Source: Eleginops maclovinus (Eukaryota > Chordata > Actinopteri > Perciformes > Eleginopidae). From it: DNA of 64,000 nucleotides. Below are positions 1 through 12,442 of this stretch, piece after piece. Made by a program: the position numbers and the translations under genes. The first letter of the stretch is position 1. Each line of letters begins with the position of its first letter. Location: assembly GCF_036324505.1 (NCBI RefSeq), contig NC_086351.1, positions 9,827,983 through 9,891,982 on the forward strand, given 5' to 3'. Below the pieces are notes generated by a model that saw only the letters and a list, made by a program, of their open reading frames with translations, made no database searches and was not told the DNA's origin.

Positions 1-684
1 GGGTATTAGTGTGTCCGTTTGTATGTGTGTGCATGCATGCTTGCGTGAGCGTTTGTGTGTGTCCACGTGTTGTATGACCTTCCAACCCTATCAGCATACT
101 TCCTCTCCCTGAGGAAAATACATGACCAGAAGGGATTACACTATCTTCAGGCCTAAAATTGCAGTATCTAGTTTGGTGTGTGTATGTGTGTGTGTGGTCT
201 TTGACTCCAGTATTTAATGAATGACCTCAACAATAACCTACTAAGTTATTCCCCATAGCGAATACTCCCCTGTGTAGGAGATCATAATTGTCATTTAATT
301 ATCTGTAATTTCTATTTTTCACCAATAATTAAGAAAGAGGGGAACGAGGGGAATAAGAGCAAGCGAGCGTGAAAGAACAAGAGGGCAAGAATAAAGAAAT
401 AGTTTAACTAAAAGGGTGAGAGCGTACAAAAATGATTTGGGTTGGGGAAAAGGATGGGGAGTATGTAGGCAGGGTACTGTGGCGAAGGGAGGGTCTTTTT
501 CATGTCCATACTTTATTTCAGCCTTACTTTACAATATATTCAATATGATAACATCATAGAAACCTTATGGACCATGTATAGAGGATAACGGTTTCAGGTT
601 TATAATAATGTGAACAACAATAAAAGGTGCTTAAATATATATTTATGTTTAAATTGATGTCCAATCTTTTCTTGGGGTTAGCGG

Positions 685-728
685 CTGGAGGTGCAACTCC
701 AGCACGAGTCTTAGGAAAAAAACCTAAG
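685..728. repeat. two adjacent perfect hairpins
   Basis: CTGGAG-GTGCAA-CTCCAG (685-702) is followed seven bases later by CTTAGG-A7-CCTAAG (710-728). Both stems are perfect six-base pairs. No RNA family is recognised. Confidence 0.5.
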
Positions 729-1601
729 GTTAAGCCACCTTACCAACTTAATAACTTTTGAACAATACCTAAAAAACTATAAAGACATAATATTCCTTTT
801 CCATAATTCTGAGATTTCCAGTGCTAGTTTTCTCTTGTGATGCTTTTATAGTATGTTTGCAACACCCATACTTAGGGCCGGCCAGAGGCCAATGAGCTGC
901 AGTGAGATGTACTGCAGCAACAAAGGCCAAGGGCTTAACTCTGGGAGCTAGCTGCTACAGGGTAATTTATGGGACCAGCCCCTCACTTGTCAGAAAACTT
1001 CACATCTACTCATCATATCTACCTGTGTGATTCCCAGCATCATATAATACCTTGTATAAAATATAAGCATACCCCTATGAGTTGTGGCTCCAATAATGCA
1101 GCCATAAATCACACAGGAGATTTGAATATTGTAGCAGCTGCTCCATTAGCTATTCATTGCATAAATCAACTACCAAACTGCTTGTTGAATAAATGATGAC
1201 ATCTGTAATAAGTTTTTTCCACACATGTGAAAGAAAACGGTTCTATGTGCGAATGTGAGAGTGTTTTCAGAGAAGAAACACAACACCGGCTCAACAGCAC
1301 AGTTACACTACATTGACTGTTGCATGTCCTGGAGAGGAATTATAACTCATATCGGGCATGTAGTGAGTAAAAATGACATAATCTCTTACTGATTGCTTGA
1401 CCAAGAGAAAAATAAACTAAATGTACTTGGCCTACTTATGATGACAGCTCTAAAAATACAAGCAGCATATTCTATTCCTTGTGCTTGATGCAAACATGTC
1501 TACATACTCAGAGCAGTGGTTCTTGGTTGCTGAGATGATCTCTCTCCTTAATCATGAAAAAGTTACACACCTGAGCTAATTTCTGAGATTCCACAGCTGG
1601 C

Positions 1602-1603
<2 letters not shown>

Positions 1604-1694
<91 letters not shown>
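1604..1694. repeat. (CA)n microsatellite
   Basis: About 45 uninterrupted CA units. Confidence 0.98.
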
Positions 1695-1695
<1 letters not shown>

Positions 1696-2452
1696 TTACA
1701 TTTTCACACACTCACATGCATGACAGACACACACGCAGGTGCACAGAAAAAAATCAACACGCAAACAAAAACACTAAGCATGCAAGCACATATGCAGCTT
1801 CAAACCCCCACAACTGTCAAAGTGATGACAATAAAATCATAAAATAGGTCATCTTTAAAAGGCACTTCAAAGCGTAGCAGCATTGCCATTAAGCCCATGT
1901 GAAGAGTCCACCAACATCCTCTGACTGCATGTGACCAAGACTCTGCCTGTCTGAGCAGAACAGCCTGAGGAGACAGTGACAGTAACACCTTGGTCTAAGA
2001 GGCTCCCAAAATAAAGTGTCTCTGGATGACCTGACGCTCATGAACCCATGAACATATGCTTAAAAACATGTGCACGTTAACCAACCATGCGCATGGATAA
2101 AGATGAAACTATTCACTGAGTGAAGGGACAGCAGATCTTAAGATGGCCCTTGAAATTCCTTTTATTGTTTTAAAGGAAATGTACTATTAATTTATTATCA
2201 AGTCAGACAAGTGCATCAGAAACGAAGGTAGGAAAAAAAGGATGAATAACCGCAGATACCAAAGCCACTCCGAAAATGACAGTACCCCTTTATTTTGATT
2301 ATTACATTAAAGATCTGAAATATTTTCCAAAATTCTGAATAATACCAATCACAGTTTCACCAAGTCCAATGTGATGTCCTCAAATGGCTTGTTTTGTATG
2401 ACATAGTCTATTCACAATGATAAAAACAGCAAATTATCATAATTGAGACGTC

Positions 2453-2822
2453 AAAGGTCCCCTATTATGTAAAATGCACTTTTTGCTGTCTTTTACACAT
2501 ATGTGTCCCCGGTGTTTAAGGAGACTCACAAAGTGTCAGCAAATACAACCCTCTCTCTTTTCCTCATACCCACATCCCTAAAAACGGGGGTACAAACGAG
2601 CTGTTCCAGATTTGCTGCCGATATGACGTCATATCGGAAATACAGGCTGGCTTTACATTTGAAATTTAAAGCGACAGTCACAGAATCAGCACTTTTGAGC
2701 ACGGGGCTGAAACAGAGGAATAGCGGACATGCTAAAATCAATGATCTGTTTGGTATTATGAGCAAAACACATCAGAGACATGTGTTTTACTATATATTTG
2801 CAGAAAATAATAGGAGACCTTT
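2453..2822. mobile_element. MITE-like non-autonomous DNA transposon, 370 bp
   Basis: Imperfect terminal inverted repeats: the left end reads AAAGGTCCCCTATTATG and the right end, reverse-complemented, reads AAAGGTCTCCTATTATT. The internal text (TTTTGCTGTCTTTTACACAT and so on) matches a dispersed repeat that I recognise from teleost genomes. It encodes no transposase. No clear target-site duplication is visible. It contains a 20-bp perfect palindrome centred on TGACGTCA at 2618-2637. Confidence 0.7.
2618..2637. promoter_or_regulatory. 20-bp perfect palindrome with a full CRE core
   Basis: CCGATATGAC followed by its exact reverse complement, giving an internal TGACGTCA, the CREB/ATF consensus. 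It sits inside the MITE-like element. Confidence 0.6.
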
Positions 2823-5800
2823 AAGTCCTTTTGCTTAACACATTTAATAATGTGAGTAAATGAATGCTGCTGTGAAACAAAAACCAGATAATATTGTTGA
2901 CATTTTTAAGGATATACGCAGCCTCGCTTTTTTTGCTGAGAAATGATGACAAGATCAATAACGCTCTCCTCTATGAGAGTGGTATTGATATTTTCATCCA
3001 TCTCTCAGCAAGAAAGCTAGGTAACTATAGCCAGTTTCACAAAACAAAACTTTCAGTTCAACTCAAAATCCACTCACGAGCTTCTTTAATGGCTTTCAAC
3101 CATATTTCATGGTCTTTATTAGTGAATAGAGTTAAAGAGAACCAAGCAAAGCCCTTCTGCTCAGGAAAATGTGTTGATAGCTTCAGACATAGCTAGTATG
3201 TGGACCAATAGTTTCATGTATTTACTTGTATATCATTATTTTGTGTTAGCTAAATATAACTGATGCAGCTGTCTGATTTACTTCTCTTTTTAATACTGTA
3301 TAGTACACAGTGTTGTAATGATTGAAAAGGCATTGGTCACAGTTCACATGTTGTGTATCTCCAGTCCACTGAGCATGCTTGCTTGTCAGACGTGTGAACA
3401 CTGTGTCTGTATGTTTGCACTGCATGCCTCTGCACAGACAGGTTGCCTACAATATATCACTGACACTATACAGTTCAATCACAGGCTCTTACAAACCCTG
3501 CTCTCAGAGGCTGTGCTTACTTGAGCAAAGCACTTAAAAACACCAAAGCTGGAGGTTAATTGATGCATGGGTCACAGGCATTCAGACAGGAGTCAAGATA
3601 AAAGCCTCTGCTCACTAGAATAATAAGCCATTGTTATACTGATGAGGCAAATACTGTAAGCCTGTGTGTAATTTGCATGATTATAATCATAGGTTAAAAT
3701 GAACTTAGTCAATATGTCATTTTTTAGTTTTGATAATTTGGCCTATTATTGGACCCTGACATAATGTTTACATTGAGGTATCTGAGTCTGGTCTTCTATA
3801 CAATGCAGGTTTTCCTTCTGTGCTCCCTGAAGAGAGGGATGAACATTGTGAATCCTTGCTGTACACCATCAAGAATATTCCTGCAAAGGCATTGATCCTC
3901 TGAACAATATAGCAACATGACAGATGTGATGATCATTGCAGAATTGCTTCTCCTCAGAGAGAGCAACAGAGAGTAAGAAGGAGATGAACGAGCAACAGCC
4001 AACCAGCTATGAAAGAAGAGAAACACAGGGAGGCAGAACAAGTGGAAACATTCAGAAGTTACAGACATTCTTTCAGATGTTTCTGGACCGCTCATGTATT
4101 AGATGATTATGATTTGGCCGGCGCTAAAAAACAACTAGAGCCTGTGTGGGCTAGGCACCGATATTGACTGCAATGAGTCACCTTACAGCGTAAACAGCAG
4201 ATCTTAGAGGCGGCTAAGGGTTTTTTGAAAGTTATCCAAAATCCACATAGACATTCATCAAGGCTACAAACACGTAACACACATAGTAGAGACAGTGTTT
4301 CCCACGTGGGAAGTGGAGGCGCTGAGGGGGCGTGACAACATACGGTGGGACCAACCATACCTCAATGAAATGTCCTGATCACTGATGGACAGGCGGACAG
4401 TCAATGGAAATGCAGAAAAACATACACTTTCCGATCACCCAATTGGAACATATTTGATAGTATGTACAAAAGCTATAGTCGAACATGACCTTAAAGGTTA
4501 AACTTATACTTCTATTAGAGTCAGAATCCAGCATTGATCATGCAACTGAAGTTTAAATTATTTAAAACAACTTTTACCCTGATCTTGTACAGAATAGTGA
4601 TTTTTCATCACCAATTATCTATTTTACAAAGCAAAATAAACAAAAATAGACTACTAATAGCTATCAATGAAATCCATATATTGACACCAGCATTATACGG
4701 GTAAGATCTTTGATACAAATGGCAAAGAGTTCACCTTTATCCCTGTGAAACGGCCCACATCAACAGAGAGTTTGACCGGCATTACAACCATAAAGGAGCA
4801 GGTGCTGCTGATGGACACTTGTGCTGCTCTAAAAGGGAAAGGCCAGTCTCTTTTCTGAAGAGATGCAGTGCCTAAATCAAAAGCTCAGCTCACAGGGGGA
4901 AATCTTGTGCTATAACTGCAGGTAAACACATTTTAGTTTAACATCAGATAAAGATACATATTGAGAGTTGTACTATGGGCTGCAGCCCCAGCAAATACAG
5001 GTATAACTCACTACCTTGTTTTTTGACAGTGCACGCCACCGTGACTCCTGAATGCTGCAGTGCACACTCTTATAGCATCTCCAACTCAAACACATTTCAT
5101 TCCAACATTAGCCCAGATGCGATCAGAGCTCTGATGAAAAAATGAATCATTGATAAGGTGCCAGATGTTTGGTGCCCTTTACCTCTGGATCTGTCAGAAC
5201 ACCGAGCACAGGTTGGCCTGTGAGAGGAGACAGTGGGCTGAAAGGAACATGATCTCATAACGCATCAGATAACATGATGTGGCCCAGGTCCAACACGAAG
5301 CTAAGATGCTGGCCCTGCACGGGAGGAGTCCAGCAGCAGGAGCAGAAGCTGCTGAGACCCTTGATTAGACTATTACAAGCTTGGAGCTCAGAGCGTGCAA
5401 AGCTCAAGTATAGTGATGCGGACTGCGGTGCATTCATTAATAGAGGAGGCTACACACACATCACCCTGCCTGCATAGGCTACACGGTGGAAAATGGACGC
5501 CTAGCATCAAGCGGCCGGTAAAGACAAAACTCAGTGGACTGGGACACAAATCACACATTATGATACTCATCCACATCCACACAAATCACTCCTCATTGTT
5601 CGACCATTTCAGCACATACAACAGATATTTTAGTCCTCACACCTGCGGTGCGGATGCAGGGAAAGCTTCAAACGAGCTATTATAAGGGTTTCATTTGCAT
5701 AATAGACGTTGCTGTCGCTAATTATAGGCCCGCTGAAATAGGTGGGAAAATTATCATTCAGCATTTAATCAGTGAAGTGTCAGAAGTCTGAGAATTATTA

Positions 5801-5997
5801 TCATTATTTTTTTTCCTGTGAATACGTTTGTCTACACTGGCAGTAGTGGGCTAAGTTGCAGGCAACGTGAAACAAATCAATGTGGAGTGTAAATTACACT
5901 GAATGAACTGTGATCCATTAAGCTGCAAAGTAAAAACAACAGTGAAACAGTGTAATTATAATCATTAAAAGAAGCTTGGAGAGGTCTTACCTGCAGG

Positions 5998-6480
5998 CTT
6001 CTTATTTCAGAGATTCGCAGCGCGTCGCACTCCCAGAGAGAACGAGATGGAGGGAAACAAGAAGATAGGGGGTGGACGGTGGATGGGCTGAATATCGGGT
6101 ATATCGAGGCAAAAAAATAAATAAATAGCAAAGGGGGGATGATTAGAGTTGATGAATATAAGAAGCACGCGAGGGACTGGATTCTCAATTCCGGATTAAA
6201 TCTTTAAATCAGCCGGTGATGGAAAAGGGTTGAACATGCATTAAAAAAAGGCTAATACAAAACACGTCACTGAACACGGATTTGTCTACAGTGGATGTGG
6301 CCGCTGCTTGTGTGTACTGGGGGAGAATGCGTCTCCCCCCTCCCCTCCGGTTGGACGCTCGCTCCTGCCTGTCTGCTCCTCAATGTATTTCTCCCACTCT
6401 GAGCGCGACGCAAGCAACTTGTCGCATCCCTCCAAAACTCCTCAATGATGGAAATGATGCCGGGTAATGTCAGAATCGAC
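5998..6480 (-). promoter_or_regulatory. CpG-rich patch with strong splice donor: possible first exon of an unseen minus-strand gene
   Basis: The minus strand has a consensus donor CTGCAG|gtaaga at 5997-5998, preceded by CpG-rich sequence (GCGACGCGCTGCG; more CpGs up to about 6480) in otherwise CpG-poor surroundings. No protein homology is seen in the exon side, so it would be 5'UTR of a gene lying left of this window. In human, further CACNG genes follow CACNG7, which makes one of those a possible owner, but this is a guess. Confidence 0.35.
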
Positions 6481-6760
6481 ACGAGATGAAATCTACTACA
6501 GTATGTTCCGCTACAACATCAAGGCAAAGGTTCACCCCCCTCATCTCCCCTCCCTCTCTCTCTTCTCTCTCATATTGAGGGAATTGGTCTGGATGTGCTT
6601 ATTGGAGCGTGTGCCGCGCGCGCAGGCCTGTTTGTAAGTAGCCTATTAGCCATGACCAGGTTATTATGCGTTATAGATGTGACATATATATATTTGTATT
6701 TATTTTTTGTTAGAGCGACCCGATGGAGAGCCAGTGGAACACTTTTTTTTCTCTGTGGTA

Positions 6761-6805
6761 ATGATGATGATGATGATGATGATGGTGGTGATGATGATGA
6801 TGATG
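6761..6805. repeat. (GAT)n microsatellite
   Basis: Imperfect trinucleotide array of about 15 units with GGT interruptions. Confidence 0.95.
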
Positions 6806-6860
6806 GGGGTCGCGCTGGTAGTTCTGGGAAATGCAGCACGAGCGAAGCCCTGCAGAGAAC

Positions 6861-6897
6861 GAGAGAGAGAGAGACAGAGAGAGAGATGGAGAGACAA

Positions 6898-6962
<65 letters not shown>
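6861..6962. repeat. (GA)n purine tract
   Basis: About 100 bases of nearly pure GA with a few CA and TG breaks; a polypurine tract able to form triplex DNA in principle. Confidence 0.97.
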
Positions 6963-6964
<2 letters not shown>

Positions 6965-7267
6965 TTTTAATCATGGAGTCAAATATCTACAGGTCAATAT
7001 TTATGTGTCAATATGGACAGAAGTTTAGGAGGAGCCATGTAGTAATGGACATCATTGCCATCATTATTTATTCTTAAGTGACATGATGTCGCTGTTTGTA
7101 ATATAGACAAAATTATGTAATGCTCATATCTATGGAGGCAGAAGCTGGAACTGCTGGTCGCACTCAGCAGTTAGGATGCTCAAAACTGAGCAGACACTGA
7201 CCTTCAATAGCTTTAAAATGGCTTTGCTGCCCGGTTCACCCCTTTCTCTCCCCCTCTCTCTCTCTCA

Positions 7268-7381
<114 letters not shown>

Positions 7382-7520
7382 GGAGAGCTGGAGAGAGCTA
7401 ATACAGAGTGACAGGTCTTTCATGCAGTAATGGTGATGGTGAAAAGAGAGATCCACTCAACCCACAATGCCACACGCATCGAGTGAAAAACAAGCATACA
7501 CAGACAAACATATGAAGCAA

Positions 7521-7704
<184 letters not shown>

Positions 7705-10700
7705 GAACATTATTAAAGAAAAGTGGATACAACCACAAGTCACATTTTTATCTCAAATGTTTACACCGGCAGTCCAGCACCGGTTTCTTTCATCAGGAGT
7801 GTCCTGCATAATCACACACACACATACTGCACACAAACACACAGAGCAGAGTGCTCATGCTTTTTAGTTTTATTGACCTGTGGCAGTCCGATGTTTGACT
7901 TCCTAATGCAACTTCCCATCACTGTTACTCTCTTTCCCTTGCCTACATTGACACACACTTACACAGTATTATGTATGTTCTGCATTTTATCTTTGGCATC
8001 TTGCTTACAAATTCCATGTTATTCTTCATTGTTATTCAGAAAGGAATGATCATGTACAAACCACTGTGTTATTAGCTCATCTGCATGGCTCATTCCCTCA
8101 CTTTACTCCCTTTTTGACCTTGACAAAACAGGCATTAATTTTTAATTGTTAAGTAAGATATGTATGTTACACAAACAGGATGAACTGTTTGCCATCATGC
8201 AAACCACGTATATCATCAAACGCAATCAGTCACGCATAACATACACACATACAACACTCTGATCAATTGTTGGCCTCAGGCTGTGGTGGCTTGCCGTGAC
8301 TGGGGAGGGAGCCTGGTTAACACCCAGTGGTTCACCGCAGTGCAGTGTGCACTCACTTACAATTGTTCCCTCTATCTCAAAGACCAGCCAGAAAAAAAAC
8401 ACTCTTTGTCTCATATTATTATAATAAGTGCATGCTGGGCTCACATCTCTACAATTTCCGTCAAAAAGGAGAGTTTCTTTTTTGGTGATATTCTTATTAT
8501 GCAAACTATTTGAAAGAAAATGTTACATTTTAAAAACATTTAAATCAAAAGTATAGGGAAATATTTCCCAACACCAATATCTTATAGTCTTATTCATTTT
8601 AGAAACAGGAAGCCAGAGAGGTGTAACAGGGTGAAATGAACCCATGTTGAAAGTTTTATTCATGTTAAGAGGAAAGTGAGTGACAGATGTCAACACTTTC
8701 AAGAAAAGTGATCTTAATCACAACTGCTATTGACTTATGTAACTCAAGATTATACAGCATCAGTTCCATTAAAGCATTGAAAAGCATTTGTTTTGCCCAT
8801 ATTTGTTTTCATTACAAAGATGGTTATATGAAAGAAGTCCAGGCTTTATGCAGATCAAGCACAGCTACACCCTTTTATGTAATCATAAAGAGAAAAAAAA
8901 AAAGATTGGGGTAGTAGAGAGGGAAAAACAAAGAGGTCCACAGATGAAAAGGAAAGATCTGCTGTAGTTTAAGAGGAATGCAAATGATAATCAAATGTTT
9001 TCAAAATAGAATTATGGGCGTAGAGGAAGGAACAGAGCAGCTGTCCATTGATACAAAGGTAAAAACGGGGTCAGCAGTCCAAAGGTTGGAAGGTGGATTT
9101 TAACAAGAAGACTTAAATGCCTATTGGTTATAAAACGTAGGGGTACGTAAGCACTACTGTAACAGCAGAGCCCACAACAGAAGGCTGCAGCTTCACTGGA
9201 CTTCACCTCAATATGAATTTGTGCGACTACATAAACAAAAACAAGGGCGGTGTTGAATAACCACATGCTTGATCAACAAAACGTCCGCAAAAAGGCGAAA
9301 ATGTGACGATATCTCCTTCGATAGTTTGTAAGACTTTCATCCCACACATTCTGTAGGACATCTGTGTGTTTCCCTCTCACTTTAGCATCACAGTGATAAT
9401 GAAAACCAGCCGCTAAACAATGACACGGTGGTTTAATTCTCATTACAGAGATATATATTATCAACATATCCATGATGTGTTTTAAAAACAATGAACTAAA
9501 TAAACTATTCTATATTAAAACAGTTTCTGAAACACAGGTCCTGCTTAGCTATCCAGTATACAACTTTGAGATACTTAGCAGTATTAAAGAGCAACTGGTT
9601 CTCGGCATTAAGGTTTTAAAGCATCTGAAAATATAATACTACAAAGAAACATAAAGCATTATATGGTTAAAGTACATGGCAAAGTAGGCTTAAACACCCC
9701 ACAAAGCAATGTTTAAGGAAGTGCTACTCTGACCCATGTCTGATCTTCTGAAACACCTGAATAACCATTTGTTCTACCTGTAAGCTAATATTGGCTTTTC
9801 TGCTTCTCAAATATGATAATTGAATTCATTTTTTGTTCTCATATATATATACAATATCTTTGTACTGTTGGTCAAATTAAACAAGCAGCTTAAATACATT
9901 ATATTAATTGGTGTGCCATTACGAAGACATTTTTCCATATTTTCTTACATTTCTTGGATAAAACCTTGGATTCTTGGATTAAATCAAGAAGATAATCAGA
10001 TTGACCTACGGTGACCGTAGTTAGTTCTTTAAAATCAACAGAGGTCAGTATAAAGTTTGCATTAAAACATATTTCTCACATAGCCAATGAAAACATTGGG
10101 AAAAGCAGGGTCTCTCCTAAGAGGACATGTGTTTCACAAACAGTGTTATTTTGCTTTGCGCAGTGAATGCAAATGTAATTAATACTTTCATAATGTTATC
10201 TAGATATATCAACAGCGTTAAAGCTTTTAAAAATACTTCTAACCAGTTTTTAAAGCATAACTCTTGAATCATGTGCAGTTCAAAATGGCGTGTCTTGTTT
10301 CGTCTAACATTCACCAGCTTCAGTCCAATTCATTTGTGCGGCACCATCAACTAACACACAGTGCAGGTCACTGAGGAATTAACAGTGCACAGAGAAGTTG
10401 TGACCTGTGACCCAAAACGGATCCAAGGTCAGTGGAGAACAGTGACCAGTAGAGGGCATCAGACCACCAGGGTCGGTGGTTCCTCCTTCACACCATGCGC
10501 TGCATCCAGAGGCTGTAGCGTTGGTTGTAGTGCGCCTGTTGCAGTCTTCATCCAAAGCAGAATGAGTCAGACATTTTCTTGATGTGACTTGTGCCAAAGC
10601 TTCATTCATAATTTACAACAGCTATATTAATAGTCCTCATGTGCAATTTTATATACAAGAAGTTTAGAAATTTGTATCTTAAACAAATATGTAAAACATT

Positions 10701-11335
10701 AAGTAGATTTCTCCTTGTGATATTTCAGAACGTCATCCACTTCTGTCTGTATTCTTTTTTTCTTTTACAAAGATTAACAACATTCACATACAGTGTTCTC
10801 ATTTCAGAATTAATCTATTGTAAACTAATGTTTTTAATTAATTATATTAATAATACTATTTAGACATTGTGAGTTATGAAACTTGATGATGTAAGAAATT
10901 CAGAGAAGACACAAATATATTTTGCCACATTTACCTTTTGGTAAAAGGTACGTAGTCCATGTTTTCTTTTGATTTATGCATGTATAAAACTATGTGCAAC
11001 CTCAGTCTGTGTGATCAGTGTTTTGCATTGTACATTTCCAAGTGCATACAAATTTCCTGCAGCACTGCGGTATCTTCGCATTATACCGCAGCCCCTTGCT
11101 CTCCCTGCCTCACTCTCCCTCCCCTATACCTCCTCTGTCACTCAACCTAACCTCTAAAGTCTTTCGAAGAAACACTTTTTTTGCTCTTTCTGTTATGAAA
11201 AATTGAATTACTATTTTTCCTTTCCACTCATCCCCTGTTTAAATGTTTCTCTGTCCATCACAGTGTCTGTCACATCTCCACAATCCTGTTAAATCTTTCC
11301 TTTCAATCTCCATCACCTCCTTTGTCCTTGGTCTA
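7705..11335. other. intergenic DNA downstream of cacng7
   Basis: AT-rich, many stops, no conserved coding exon or known repeat recognised. The part nearest cacng7 may include its 3'UTR. Confidence 0.55.
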
Positions 11336-11341
11336 TTTATT
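11336..11341 (-). terminator. candidate polyadenylation signal of cacng7
   Basis: The minus strand reads AATAAA about 150 bases past the cacng7 stop. It is the nearest such hexamer to the stop, but others could be used and no cleavage site can be seen. Confidence 0.35.
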
Positions 11342-11492
11342 CCAAAGCTACATTTTATCACCTCTCCGTTCGCTTCATCTTACATGATCTGTGCTCAAAG
11401 CTCAGTATTTACCCTCATCCACATCTAAATGTACAGAATAAGTGATTATGAGGAGTCAGTGTCTCTCCTTTCCTCCCTAATGCTCCAGTTTC

Positions 11493-11939
11493 TTAACAGG
11501 GGGAGGCGCTCATGTGCATGTGTGTGTGATAGTGAGGGGGAGGTACAGGCGATGGAGGCATGGCCATGGGGAGAGCCTGGCCTTGGGGATGTGAGGCATG
11601 CGACCTGGTGAGGGTGTGCGTGGAGTAGCCGGCAGACTGTGGGGGCATTTGGTAGCTCCCTGCGGATGAAGACCCGGAAGGGGGGCTGCCCTGCCCGTGG
11701 TGCCCACTTTTGGGTGGCGGTGGGGGAGCCTGGTTGAGCTGGATGGAGATGTCACTGGAGGCGTCAGAGGTGCTGCGGCCTCGCTTCGGCGGAGGCCAGG
11801 AGGATTCTGGGTGGAGGAACTGGCCGCTGTAGTCGCTGCTCTCGGACAGGCGGGGGCGGTAGAGTGCAGGGTGGGGGCGATACATCTCTTCCTCGGCGTA
11901 GCGCTTCATAAACAGATAGACTGACATCACCCCGGCCCC
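11493..11939 (-). CDS. cacng7: cacng7 coding exon 5 (rest of TM4 and cytoplasmic tail)
   Basis: Encodes residues 191-338, from GAGVMSVYLFMKRYAEEEMY through RPRLSESSDYSGQFLHPES to HMSASPC and a TAA stop. The juxtamembrane RYAEEEMYRPHPALYRPRLS is strongly conserved. The following stretch (polyPro, SGSSSAGSYQMPPQSAGYS, PPPHYHTHMHM) is low-complexity and longer than in mammals. Confidence 0.93.
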   Translation of the reverse strand, partial: GAGVMSVYLFMKRYAEEEMYRPHPALYRPRLSESSDYSGQFLHPESSWPPPKRGRSTSDASSDISIQLNQAPPPPPKSGHHGQGSPPSGSSSAGSYQMPPQSAGYSTHTLTRSHASHPQGQALPMAMPPSPVPPPHYHTHMHMSASPC

Positions 11940-12401
11940 CTGAGATAGTGAATGAAGCAGGAACAGAAGAGGAGGGTGATCAGATGGGAAGCGAGAGAGG
12001 GAGTTATAGCTGCGTAAATAAATCCAGTTCAGAGACAAATACATTTTCAAAGAAGCAGTAACAAGTGACGGCTGGGGAAATTAGATCTAAGTGACTGATG
12101 GGAAAAGAGAGGTGGGAAAAGAGGTGAACGTATGTGCTTTTAAATTAGAAAGAAGAGGCTACGCTTGAAGTTCTTTTAAGCTCATGTAAAACAGATTTGA
12201 AGGGAAAGAAATGAAAAAGGAGGAGACATATGGGGAGGAATGAGAGGAGAGAGAAGGGGAGGAGGTTAGTGTCCACTGCACCACATTAAGAGCAATGCTG
12301 CTGATGATGGGAAAGAGGCAGGAGGGAGCAGGGGGGAGGGGATGTGGAAAGATGAGCAAAAGATCACATGAAAACCTCACTACACATCGATGCACACACA
12401 C

Positions 12402-12442
<41 letters not shown>

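Larger units (their letters stand above)
1..5990. other. intergenic DNA, no gene recognised
   Basis: AT-rich sequence with stop codons in all frames and only short, unconvincing open frames. It holds a pair of small hairpins (685-728), a CA array (1604-1694) and a MITE-like element (2453-2822). Nothing else recognisable. Confidence 0.6.

Noticed and set aside
661..735. Possible tRNA-like gene
   Set aside because: The two stems do not form a cloverleaf, and no A box or B box is evident.
2503..2838. 111-codon open frame on the plus strand
   Set aside because: It lies within the MITE-like element, and no protein family is recognised.
6570..6974. Open frames of Arg-Glu and Ser-Leu repeats
   Set aside because: They are translations of the GA tract; the same applies near 21.4 and 41.0 kb.
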